From an uncultured Verrucomicrobiota bacterium (lineage in GTDB: Bacteria > Verrucomicrobiota > Verrucomicrobiia > Verrucomicrobiales > Verrucomicrobiaceae), in contig CAJCCF010000524.1 in the NCBI GenBank assembly GCA_903960845.1, positions 1 to 34,235 of the forward strand: a stretch of DNA of 34,235 nt, written 5' to 3'. How positions within the stretch are numbered: the first letter of the stretch is position 1; each line of letters opens with the position of its first letter. This document shows positions 7,275 to 15,415 of the stretch, piece after piece. The notes beneath the pieces are model-generated. The model was not told the origin of the DNA, did not search any database, and saw only the letters and a program-made list of their open reading frames with translations. Position numbers and translations under genes: made by a program.

Positions 7275-8327
7275 TCATTTCTGCCGCTGGAATACTTCCG
7301 CCTCTTTTCTGAAGCCGTCAGCCAGCACGGTTTCGCGAATGTTGTCTTTGGTGACGGAGACGATGTCGAGAAGCACACTGGGAACGGCGATCTTGCCGTT
7401 ATCTGTCTCGGCCTTGGCTATGACTGGTTTCCTTCGGGCAAGTTTCACGGCGAGTTCTGCTGCGCGTTTTGCGAGTTGAGTGAGAGGCTTGTAGACGGTC
7501 ATGGTTTGAGTGCCGGCGACAATGCGCTGGCAGGCCGCCAGGTCGGCATCCTGTCCTGTGACGATAACCTTGCCAGCCAACCCTTCTTCGATCAGGGCCT
7601 GAATGGCGCCACCGGCTGTGCCGTCGTTGCTGGCAAGGATGGCATTGATGTTTTGCCCTGCTTTGGTGATGGCGGCGTTGGTGATCTTTTTGGCGTTTTC
7701 AGGCTTCCAGTCCTCCGCCCAATCTTCAAAGACAACTTCGATTTTTCCTGCAGCGATGAGGGGTTGCAGGATGTTGTCCTGCCCCTGCTTGAAGAGTTTG
7801 GCGTTGTTGTCAGTCTTGGCGCCGTAGATGCGGACGAGGCGCAATTTGCCGTTCGCGGGTACATGGTCGGAAATGTATCGCGCTTGGAGTTCGCCGATTT
7901 TGATGTTGTCAAAGGTGATGTAGAGATCGGTTTCGGCATCCGTGATGAGACGGTCGTAAGACAGAACCGGGATGCCCTCGGCATGGGCCATTTCAACGGC
8001 GCGAGCCATGGCGGCACCATTGTGCGGAATGATGACGAGGGCATCGACCCCTGAGGTGATCAGGCTCTCCACGTCGCGAAGTTGGCGTGTGTCATCACTA
8101 TTTGCCGAGCGGACTTCGACGTCGACTCCGAGCAATTTGGCCTGGGCGGTGAAAAGATCGCGGTCGGCGATCCAGCGTTCCTCTTTGAGTGTGTCCATGC
8201 TCAGGCCGATGACCAGCCTGCCATTGCGACCGCCACGCTCAGGTGTCCCTTTGCCTCGCGAGAGAACAAGTCCGGTGAGAACACTGAGGATGAAAGAGAT
8301 CAAAACGAGGGCGAGACGTGCATTCAT
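7275..8327 (-). CDS. XylF/RbsB-type periplasmic sugar-binding protein (orphan)
   Basis: This is 350 residues from ATG 8327; a longer frame to 8483 would bury the signal peptide. The N-terminus has a hydrophobic export segment (LALVLISFILSVLTGLVLS). The mature part is a type I periplasmic binding fold: VIGLSMDTLKEERW, then DALVIIPHNGAAMARAVEMAH, GIPVLSYDRLI, LYITFDNIKIGELQA, INAILASNDGTAGGAIQAL and VIVTGQDADLAACQRIVAGTQTMTVYKPL. The YDRLI and FDN-x-KIGE-x-QA strings are characteristic of the D-xylose binding protein XylF, so a pentose or related sugar is the likely ligand. Such proteins normally pass sugar to XylG (ATPase) and XylH (permease). Neither is next to it: exbD lies on one side and an SGNH hydrolase on the other. 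The binding protein therefore either serves a transporter elsewhere or acts as a sensor. Confidence 0.87.
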   Translation of the reverse strand: MNARLALVLISFILSVLTGLVLSRGKGTPERGGRNGRLVIGLSMDTLKEERWIADRDLFTAQAKLLGVDVEVRSANSDDTRQLRDVESLITSGVDALVIIPHNGAAMARAVEMAHAEGIPVLSYDRLITDAETDLYITFDNIKIGELQARYISDHVPANGKLRLVRIYGAKTDNNAKLFKQGQDNILQPLIAAGKIEVVFEDWAEDWKPENAKKITNAAITKAGQNINAILASNDGTAGGAIQALIEEGLAGKVIVTGQDADLAACQRIVAGTQTMTVYKPLTQLAKRAAELAVKLARRKPVIAKAETDNGKIAVPSVLLDIVSVTKDNIRETVLADGFRKEAEVFQRQK

Positions 8328-8570
8328 GATGCTGCACGGTCTAGCGATGCCGCCGCCGATAGTGAAGAGAAATTTTTTCTGGAGCTCGCTTTTTAAAGCG
8401 CGATGGCGATTCGCCAATTCATGGGGGCGGGCACCCAGGGCCTGACCGTGTCGGCTTAAAGGCAAGTCGGTGCGGTTGACCAAACATGAACCACCACGTC
8501 ATGCGCGGCATCATGTTCGACACTTTTGAAAAGTGATAGGCCGGCCATGTTAGCTCGTTGACTGCTATCC

Positions 8571-9254
8571 ATGAGCCGTCACCTCTTTCTTTATTGCGTC
8601 CTACTTGCTCTCGCGGGCACCACCTGTGCAGTGGATGCTGCCGGAAAGAAACGAGTGCTGCTTCTCGGTGATTCCATCTCCATCGGCTACACGCCGGTTG
8701 TGCAGAAAATGCTGTCTGATGAGATGACTGTGCTGCGCCCCATGGCAAAGAACGGCAGGGCGGAGAACTGCAGTGGCACCACGTCGGGTGTGGCAAATAT
8801 TGACCGCTGGCTGCAAATTGACGGTGGCAGGTGGGATGTCATCCATTTCAACTGGGGACTGCACGACCTCAAGCACATGAAGGCGGATGGCAAGACCACC
8901 TCCGATCTCCCCACCGATCCGCCGCAGGCTACGGTGAAAGTGTATGAACAGCAGCTTCGAGAGATTGTGGCCAAGCTCAAGGCGACCGGGGCCAAACTGG
9001 TTTTTGCCGCCACCACACCAGTGCCTGATGAGGCGATGAAAGTGTATCGTTCGAACGCGGATGTTATTCTCTACAATGAGGCGGCGCTGCGTGTGATGAA
9101 GGATAACAGTATTCCCGTCAATGATCTTTATGCATTGGTGCGGCCGCGCATGAAAGAGCTGCAAATCCAGCCAGCCAACGTCCACTTCGTCCCAGCGGGT
9201 TCTGAAGTGCTCGCCACGGAAGTGGTGAAGGTCATCCGTGCGCAATTGAAGTGA
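8571..9254 (+). CDS. Exported SGNH/GDSL-family hydrolase
   Basis: This is 227 residues with a signal peptide (LFLYCVLLALAGTTCAVDA). The mature chain starts with VLLLGDSISIGY, SGNH block I, with the nucleophile Ser35. Block III is visible as FNWGLHDL (Asn94), and the last block as NVHFVPAGS with His205. The residue three positions before that His, usually the catalytic Asp, is Ala202, so the enzyme may use a Ser-His pair or another acid. Family members are esterases, acetylxylan or rhamnogalacturonan acetylesterases and lipases; the substrate cannot be told here. It is divergent from the XylF-like gene (243-nt gap) and 68 nt before the protease gene, with which it may share a transcript. A sugar deacetylase role would suit the neighbouring sugar-binding gene, but this is speculation. 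Confidence 0.85.
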   Translation: MSRHLFLYCVLLALAGTTCAVDAAGKKRVLLLGDSISIGYTPVVQKMLSDEMTVLRPMAKNGRAENCSGTTSGVANIDRWLQIDGGRWDVIHFNWGLHDLKHMKADGKTTSDLPTDPPQATVKVYEQQLREIVAKLKATGAKLVFAATTPVPDEAMKVYRSNADVILYNEAALRVMKDNSIPVNDLYALVRPRMKELQIQPANVHFVPAGSEVLATEVVKVIRAQLK

Positions 9255-9322
9255 GCAGTCCTGTTCCTGCGGCTAAAACAATCTTGAACGATCACGCGGA
9301 GTCACGTGTAATGTCTGTCGTT

Positions 9323-10606
9323 ATGAACCGCTTCACCCTCGCTGCCACTTCTCTATTGATCACCGGTGTTTCCATGGGTGAGGTATCACCGGGGGTGCCC
9401 GCTACTGTGATTAAGCCTGCGGAACAGCCAGCCAAGCCCGACCCTTTGGAGGCCATCAAGGCGGAGACGGCGAAGCTGAATGCAGATCGTGAAAAGATCG
9501 TGGCGCAGATCGCTCTGGAGCAGTCCAAACTGGACGAGAAAATGGCACCCCGGAAGCGGGCCGTGGCAGAGATCCAGATACAGCTGGAGGAAATGAAGGC
9601 GAAGCTCGATCTCGCGGAAACGGAGCGAAAGCTCAAGGATGACCCGGCCCTGATGGAGCTGCGCCGCAAGAACGAGAGACTGATGATGGATTATGCCATC
9701 TCCAAGAATGAGGTCGAAATCGAAGCATTTGAAATGCGCCGGGAGGAGAATGAAGTGCGGCGCAAGACCACGGCGCTGACGATGCAGATGGAACTGCAGC
9801 AGAAGGAAGTGGAAGCGCGCACGTATGCCGTGGGCAAGGCCCCGGCGTATCCCAAAGATCCGCTCATCGGAAAAAAATTAGTGCTTTCAGACCGCACGAT
9901 CCAGCTCAATGGAGTGATCACGGGCAAGACGGCGGACAATCTGGCCGATCGCATTGCCTACTTTAACAACCGCGATCCTGAAGCGCCGGTCTTCATTGTG
10001 ATCGACGACTGTCCCGGCGGAAGCGTGATGGCAGGCTACAAAATACTCAAAGCCATGCAGGGCTCCAAGGCGCCAGTCTACACGGTCGTGAAATCAATGG
10101 CCGCGAGCATGGCTGCGTGCATCACCACTCTTTCGAAGAAGTCATTCGCCTATCCAAACGCGATCATCCTGCATCACCAGCTCAGCATGGGGGTGATGGG
10201 AAACCTGACGCAGCATCGCGAAAATGTTCAGGAACTTGAAGAGTGGTGGAAACGTCTCGCTGATCCGGTCGCAGCGAAGATGGGTATCACGCGGGATGAG
10301 TTCATCAAACGCATGTATGCAGAGTCATCGTCCGGTGATTGGAATGAATTCGCCGATGACGCGCAGAAGCTGAAGTGGGTGGATGTGATTGTGGAAGAGA
10401 TCGAAGAAACTGCATTGCTTCGGGATCCAAACAGCCAAGCACAGCAGCCTGCAGCGACGCCAGGCCGCCTGCTTCACGACCCACTGTCGACGGGTGCCGT
10501 GGAAGCCCAGGATGAGCGTGGCAAACCAATCTCACTATTGCCGCGTCTCAATCCGTTGGATGCCTATTGGTTATACAATCCCGACGGTTATTACCGGATG
10601 CAATAG
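9323..10606 (+). CDS. Exported ClpP-fold serine protease with N-terminal coiled coil
   Basis: This is 427 residues from ATG 9323 (MNRFTLAATSLLITGVSMG, signal peptide). An earlier in-frame GTG at 9251 and ATG at 9311 exist but would precede the signal peptide. Residues about 40-170 are highly charged and helical (repeated E/K/R/Q, e.g. KLDLAETERKLKDD and FEMRREENEVRRK), a probable coiled coil. From about residue 190 comes a ClpP/crotonase-like domain: IDDCPGGSVMAGYKIL (oxyanion region), KSMAASMAACI with nucleophile Ser262, AIILHHQLS with His284/285, and SSGDWNEFADDAQKLKWVD supplying an Asp (about 339). The triad order matches ClpP, but ClpP is cytosolic and only about 200 residues. This one is exported and carries its own helical front, and no ClpX/ClpA is nearby. 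The C-terminal 60 residues are Gln/Pro-rich and unrecognised. Confidence 0.85.
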   Translation: MNRFTLAATSLLITGVSMGEVSPGVPATVIKPAEQPAKPDPLEAIKAETAKLNADREKIVAQIALEQSKLDEKMAPRKRAVAEIQIQLEEMKAKLDLAETERKLKDDPALMELRRKNERLMMDYAISKNEVEIEAFEMRREENEVRRKTTALTMQMELQQKEVEARTYAVGKAPAYPKDPLIGKKLVLSDRTIQLNGVITGKTADNLADRIAYFNNRDPEAPVFIVIDDCPGGSVMAGYKILKAMQGSKAPVYTVVKSMAASMAACITTLSKKSFAYPNAIILHHQLSMGVMGNLTQHRENVQELEEWWKRLADPVAAKMGITRDEFIKRMYAESSSGDWNEFADDAQKLKWVDVIVEEIEETALLRDPNSQAQQPAATPGRLLHDPLSTGAVEAQDERGKPISLLPRLNPLDAYWLYNPDGYYRMQ

Positions 10607-11060
10607 GAGACCGACGTTTTGGAGATTAGCCCCTCCGAATTTGTTTCGGCAGTTTATTGCGAAGCCGGTGGACTTTTCCGCGGACAGAGTCCTGAGGAAA
10701 TGCATCAGTCCGGCGGTAGTGCTGCAATTGCGATAGTGTGATCCTGCTTTGGTGTGTCAGCATGTGCAGCAGTTCTATCTCGTTGATACTGATGATGGAT
10801 GCCTGGTTGGCGGATGTGCGGAGGGGGCGAGATTGTAATTACGACTCGCAAATATCCGGTTGAGCCAATAGATTCTAACCATGAAAGTGGGTGCAACATG
10901 CAGCACGGTTCTTGGGTCCGCTGAAAATTGGCGGCATCTGCGCGGTGTTGTTACGGGCCCAATGGGCAGTGGTTTTTGGGCGTCCTATTCACCTTCTGAT
11001 GAAGCGGCATGGGCGTGTTCCTTCACGAGGTTCAACGAATAACTAGCATTATGTCATTTT
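10607..11060. other. 454-bp intergenic stretch before the RHS gene
   Basis: No reading frame here has a plausible start plus coding character. I looked for tRNA-like cloverleaves, strong hairpins and tandem repeats and found only a weak 5-bp CCGAA/TTCGG hairpin at 10635-10649. A pyrimidine-rich and T-rich part lies close to the RHS start. It probably holds the RHS promoter, but no convincing -35/-10 pair could be picked. Confidence 0.6.
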
Positions 11061-14000
11061 ATGAACCTTGCATCCACCAGCCAGTCACGAAGCCGTAGAT
11101 GCTACGGGATACTTATTGGTCTCTTCTTGTTAGTAGTGACGGCACGAGCATTTTTTCTCAAGTCTTCCCTGAGTTATTTAATTATTTTACATTCGTTGAT
11201 CGTTGCTGTGAATGGTCCACCCGGGGGTAGGGGGCCTGTAGTGCTTCAAAATGTTAATTTTGGAACCCCCGGAATCGTTCAGCTCGATTCGATGTTACCT
11301 CTGACGGGCAATGGCACCGTCTCTGTTCATTTTACCGCGATCAATCCGGGCACCACTACCGTCAATTTTTCGGGCACATACAACGGCTCTTGGGTAAGTA
11401 CAAACATGACGATCATAGTGCCCCGGGGGAGCACCAGCACCGCGCAAAATCCCTTTGTTGGTTTCGGTGGAGACCCGGTCAATACCAGCACTGGCGAATA
11501 TTTTGGCCGTGAATCGGTGGATTTGAATTTGGGTGGCCCGATGCCACTGATCTTTGAGCGCTACGTGGCTTCAAAACTGGCGGGTGATGGCGTGGCCGAT
11601 GGCAATCTTGGGCAGAACCGGCTGCACAATTATGCATCCAAAATCACCTCCAGCGGAACCATGATCAAGCAGGTGGTTCTGCCCAATGGCCGGCTGCTGA
11701 CATTCCAGAAAACCGGCACAAAGTGGAATCTGCAGGATCCTCTGGATGTGCCTTTTGTTTTGTTGGAATCGGGAACTAATTTTTTATTGGGTCACCCGCA
11801 CACGAAACAAATTTGTACCTACAACAACACCGGGCAACTCACCAAGATTGAAGATGGTAAGGGCAACGCGCACACGCTGACGTACACCGGCACCCAGCTC
11901 ACCAGCGTGAGTGATGGCTTGGGACGAACGTTGACCTTCGCTTACGCATCCGACCGGATTGTCAGCGTGACTGATCACACGACCACCCGGCAGGTCACGT
12001 TTGGCTACACGGGAAACGTGCTCACTTCGTCGACGGATTATGGAGGTCATGTCACCACCTATGGAGAGAGTGGTGGCTTGCCAACATCGGTGACGCGACC
12101 TGTGGGCAACACGCTCTTCACCCAAGTCTACACCGGAGGTAAAGTCACCAGTCAAGTGGAGCGCGGGACAGACACGAGCACCCTGAATTACGGGGTGGGG
12201 ACCACCACCTTCACCGACCCGACTTTGGAGACACTTGTGGACAACTATGGTGCTGATGGCCGGTTGATCAGTCACGCGGATGAAGCGGGCAAGCAGATCA
12301 CCATGTCCTATGATAGCGCCGGTCGCCGCAGCCTGGTGACCGACCGCCTCGGCGACAAGACGACCACCGTGTACCATGCGCTTAGCGGCCTGCCGGCGAC
12401 AATCACCAATGCGGAGGGGAAAAGCACCATCTTTACCTATGGCCCACGCACACTCAGTGGCATTGTTTTTCAGTATCTGATCAAAATTGTCTACCCGGAT
12501 ACAGCGGCGCGTTCCTTCACCTACGACACTAAGGGAAACATCACTCAGATCACCGACGAGGCGGGTAAAATCTGGAAGTACACATTTAACACGCGCGGTC
12601 AGGTGCTCACGGTAACCAATCCTCTTCTTGGCGTGACGACATACACCTATGATGCCAATGGGAACCTCGCGACAAGCCAGGAGCCGGATCAGGGAGCAAC
12701 TACGTACACTTATGATGCGCGGTTCCGCCTGACACAAATCGCACGGCCCGATACCTCCACCGTGGTCATTGCTTATGACGCGAAAGATCGTGTTAGCAGC
12801 ATCACGGATGAGCGCGGCAAGGTGGTCACTTACGCTTATGACAACAATGACCGGGTGACCATGGTCACGGATCCGAATGGCAACGACGCGACTTATGCGT
12901 ACGATCTGCTCGACCGCGTGCAATCGGTTACTGATCGCAGGGGCAAGACCGGCAGCATGGCGTATAACCCACGTAATGCGATTGCCTCCATGACTGACCG
13001 CAATGGCAACGTGACCACCTATCAATACGATGCGCGTCAGAGACCCATCAGCACCACGGATGCGGGCGGTCATATTTGGACCCGACAGTTCGATGATGAA
13101 GACCTGCTCACAGGGGTTGCGAATCCAGTCGATCCGCCAAGTCTGATCAAGCGCAACCATCTTGGGCAGGTTGTAGAGATCAGTGATCCTCTCGGCAACA
13201 CCTCACACCTCTTGAGAGATGCGATGCAGCGCGTGACGATGGTCTTTGATCCGTTGGGGCGTCAGACGAGTTATGCCTATGACAAGCGCGGCCTGCTCAT
13301 CAGTGCCGCTGAGCAGGGAACCGGTGCCGTCAAATATGATCGTGATGGTCTCGGCAACGTGATTAAAATCACCGACCCGAACGCCGGAGCCTGGTCCTAC
13401 ACCTTCCTGAAATCCGGACGCCTTTCGACGATGATTGATCCGCTTCTTAAAAAATGGATATACACGTATGACATACGCGGTCGGTTGGCGTCGATCACCT
13501 ATCCTGATTCGACGAAATGCACCTTCAGTTATGATGTATCCGGCAACTTGACCGGGCGCCAGTATACGAGTGGGCTCAATCTGCCGTCAGCATACGATGA
13601 TGTGGGCCGCTTGGAGAGTGTGGATGGGGTCGATTTCAGCTATGATGCCGAGGGTAACCTGACCAATGCGGCGCAGAATGGTCAAAACTTCAATGCCACT
13701 TACGATGACGATGGGAGGCTGACTTCCGTGAGTTACATGAGCGGTGGCATCACGGTGGATTATCAGTACGACAGCAGTAACCGCCTGATTCAGGTCTCTG
13801 ACACGAAGAGTATGGTGGACATTGATTTCGCCTACGATAACGCGGGTCGACTCACTGGCATGACACGCACTCCGGGTGTCGATGCCTCTTTTGCTTATGA
13901 TACGGCGGGCAGGCTTGTTCACATCAACGAGGCTGCCATGATGGATCTGCAATACACGCTGACTCCTGCGGGTGAGGTCGCCAGCGTGAGTTATAGTGCG

Positions 14001-15392
14001 CCGCTGATTCCATCGGTAACTGCATCGACGCAGAGCTTTTTGTTCGGCAAGGCCGGTCAAATCACCACGCCTGGCTATACTTATGATGCCCGGGGCCGGC
14101 TCACTGCAGCGCCCGCTGGCGTTACCTATGCGTGGGATGCCGCGGCGCGGCTGATCAATGCCAATGGGGTGACTCTGGCCTACAATGGATTGGGCGATGT
14201 AACCACACGCGCGGATGGGTCGGGCGTCACCCGCTTCTACAATCATTATGCGCTCGGCATGGCTCCAATCGTCTATGAGGATCCTCCGGCGGGCAGTGAC
14301 CGCGCCTATGTCTGGACTCCTGAGGGCAGTCTGCTTTACAGCGTGGACATGGGAACCGGTGCCCCGACTTTCTATCATTTCGATCGGACTGGCTCCACCC
14401 TCGCACTCACTGATGCGACCGACATGGTCACGGATTCTTACGCTTACGGTCCTTATGGTGAGCCTATGGGACATACCGGGGCGAGCACGCAGCCCTTCCA
14501 ATACATTGGAGCCTATGGTGTGCGTGCTGAAGGCTCGTTGTATCAGATGCGCGCCCGTTATTACGATCCTAAAACCGCACGGTTTATATCGCGTGATCCA
14601 TCCGGTCCGCGACTGGGCGATGCGAAATCAGTAAACCCCTATGTCTATGCTTCCCAAAATCCCATGCGCTACATCGATCCGGCTGGTAATTATTCTCAAC
14701 CGATCAATCGCTTCTTTATCCATAGCGGTTACGGCTATCCCAGCCATTCGGGTTGGACGGTCTTGCATCGAAGACACCGATGGGGGAGATCGCGGTGGCC
14801 GTGTGCGGCGGGAGGCCATTGGGGTTCGCCAACGTGGTCGGACTTAGCACCACCTACGCCATGTGGTGGAGACATCTTTGGTAGACCCCTTGGCTATGGG
14901 GGGACCTGCGCCAATGATTTTCTTGGCGGTTACCCATTCCATTCCGGCCCTGGGTTCCCTTCCAGTCCTTTCGGCGGATTCTCCTGCCCGGGAAATCCTG
15001 GCGGGCCAATTGTCAAAGATAATCTTTGGTTCTTCGGGTCAAACTTCCCTCATCACACCAATCGCTGGGGTGACTACAGTTCGTTACCCATTGACCCTTT
15101 TACGAATTATCCTTTCGTGGAAATTCCCGCCGGGCCGCCTGGAGGCTGTCTTCCAGGTTCAGCACCAACTTATGCAAACACACCCACCATGCCTCCTGAT
15201 CGCGGCACAGTTCCTTCGGCCAGCCCTACGAAAGTTATGGGAACAGGCGCGGCTGCTGTCAACGCTACCGCTCCAAAAATCATAACACCCGGACGGCACA
15301 AAGCAGCCTTGGATGCTCTCGTTGGGCGGACTGCAAATTCAGACCCTAACAATGTTCTCGACCTCGGCGCAGCAACCGCTCGTGGACAATGA
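11061..15392 (+). CDS. RHS/YD-repeat protein with unrecognised His/Gly/Trp/Pro-rich C-terminal tail
   Basis: This is a 1443-residue surface or secreted RHS-family protein. A hydrophobic N-terminus (YGILIGLFLLVVTARAFF) is followed by a short Ig-like beta segment (about 60-135), then the RHS entry domain (GGDPVNTSTGEYFGRE...GGPMPLIFERYV, DUF6531-like, about 135-175). About 30 YD repeats follow (e.g. YTYDANGNLATSQEPDQG, YAYDNNDRVTMVTDPNGN), wrapping into a shell. The RHS core ending RARYYDPKTARFISRDPSG...NPYVYASQNPMRYIDPAG is at about 1163-1207. Beyond it lie 236 residues with unusual composition (HRRHRWGRSRWPC, GGYPFHSGPGFPSSPFGG) and no toxin motif I recognise. In polymorphic-toxin systems this position holds the variable toxin, with an immunity gene after it. 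There is no VgrG, PAAR or TcB gene here. The stop TGA overlaps an in-frame ATG of the next gene (ATGA at 15389), so the two are likely translated together. Confidence 0.92.
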   Translation: MNLASTSQSRSRRCYGILIGLFLLVVTARAFFLKSSLSYLIILHSLIVAVNGPPGGRGPVVLQNVNFGTPGIVQLDSMLPLTGNGTVSVHFTAINPGTTTVNFSGTYNGSWVSTNMTIIVPRGSTSTAQNPFVGFGGDPVNTSTGEYFGRESVDLNLGGPMPLIFERYVASKLAGDGVADGNLGQNRLHNYASKITSSGTMIKQVVLPNGRLLTFQKTGTKWNLQDPLDVPFVLLESGTNFLLGHPHTKQICTYNNTGQLTKIEDGKGNAHTLTYTGTQLTSVSDGLGRTLTFAYASDRIVSVTDHTTTRQVTFGYTGNVLTSSTDYGGHVTTYGESGGLPTSVTRPVGNTLFTQVYTGGKVTSQVERGTDTSTLNYGVGTTTFTDPTLETLVDNYGADGRLISHADEAGKQITMSYDSAGRRSLVTDRLGDKTTTVYHALSGLPATITNAEGKSTIFTYGPRTLSGIVFQYLIKIVYPDTAARSFTYDTKGNITQITDEAGKIWKYTFNTRGQVLTVTNPLLGVTTYTYDANGNLATSQEPDQGATTYTYDARFRLTQIARPDTSTVVIAYDAKDRVSSITDERGKVVTYAYDNNDRVTMVTDPNGNDATYAYDLLDRVQSVTDRRGKTGSMAYNPRNAIASMTDRNGNVTTYQYDARQRPISTTDAGGHIWTRQFDDEDLLTGVANPVDPPSLIKRNHLGQVVEISDPLGNTSHLLRDAMQRVTMVFDPLGRQTSYAYDKRGLLISAAEQGTGAVKYDRDGLGNVIKITDPNAGAWSYTFLKSGRLSTMIDPLLKKWIYTYDIRGRLASITYPDSTKCTFSYDVSGNLTGRQYTSGLNLPSAYDDVGRLESVDGVDFSYDAEGNLTNAAQNGQNFNATYDDDGRLTSVSYMSGGITVDYQYDSSNRLIQVSDTKSMVDIDFAYDNAGRLTGMTRTPGVDASFAYDTAGRLVHINEAAMMDLQYTLTPAGEVASVSYSAPLIPSVTASTQSFLFGKAGQITTPGYTYDARGRLTAAPAGVTYAWDAAARLINANGVTLAYNGLGDVTTRADGSGVTRFYNHYALGMAPIVYEDPPAGSDRAYVWTPEGSLLYSVDMGTGAPTFYHFDRTGSTLALTDATDMVTDSYAYGPYGEPMGHTGASTQPFQYIGAYGVRAEGSLYQMRARYYDPKTARFISRDPSGPRLGDAKSVNPYVYASQNPMRYIDPAGNYSQPINRFFIHSGYGYPSHSGWTVLHRRHRWGRSRWPCAAGGHWGSPTWSDLAPPTPCGGDIFGRPLGYGGTCANDFLGGYPFHSGPGFPSSPFGGFSCPGNPGGPIVKDNLWFFGSNFPHHTNRWGDYSSLPIDPFTNYPFVEIPAGPPGGCLPGSAPTYANTPTMPPDRGTVPSASPTKVMGTGAAAVNATAPKIITPGRHKAALDALVGRTANSDPNNVLDLGAATARGQ

Positions 15393-15415
15393 ATCAGAAC
15401 AGGAACCCGACGATC

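Noticed and set aside
8387-8400. Palindrome CGCTTT-TT-AAAGCG upstream of the XylF-like gene as an operator
   Set aside because: Only 6-bp arms and no second copy; may be chance.
9251-9322. GTG start of the ClpP-like gene overlapping the SGNH stop
   Set aside because: It puts 24 residues before a standard signal peptide. Attractive for coupling but less likely than ATG 9323.
11784-13160. 458-codon open frame on the minus strand inside the RHS gene
   Set aside because: The repeated YD units keep stops out of this antisense frame. It has no start context, and its composition (many R, V, I, H) is that of a mirrored repeat.
13587-14501. 304-codon minus-strand frame opposite the RHS core
   Set aside because: Covers the conserved RHS core in antisense; same explanation as the other RHS mirror frame.
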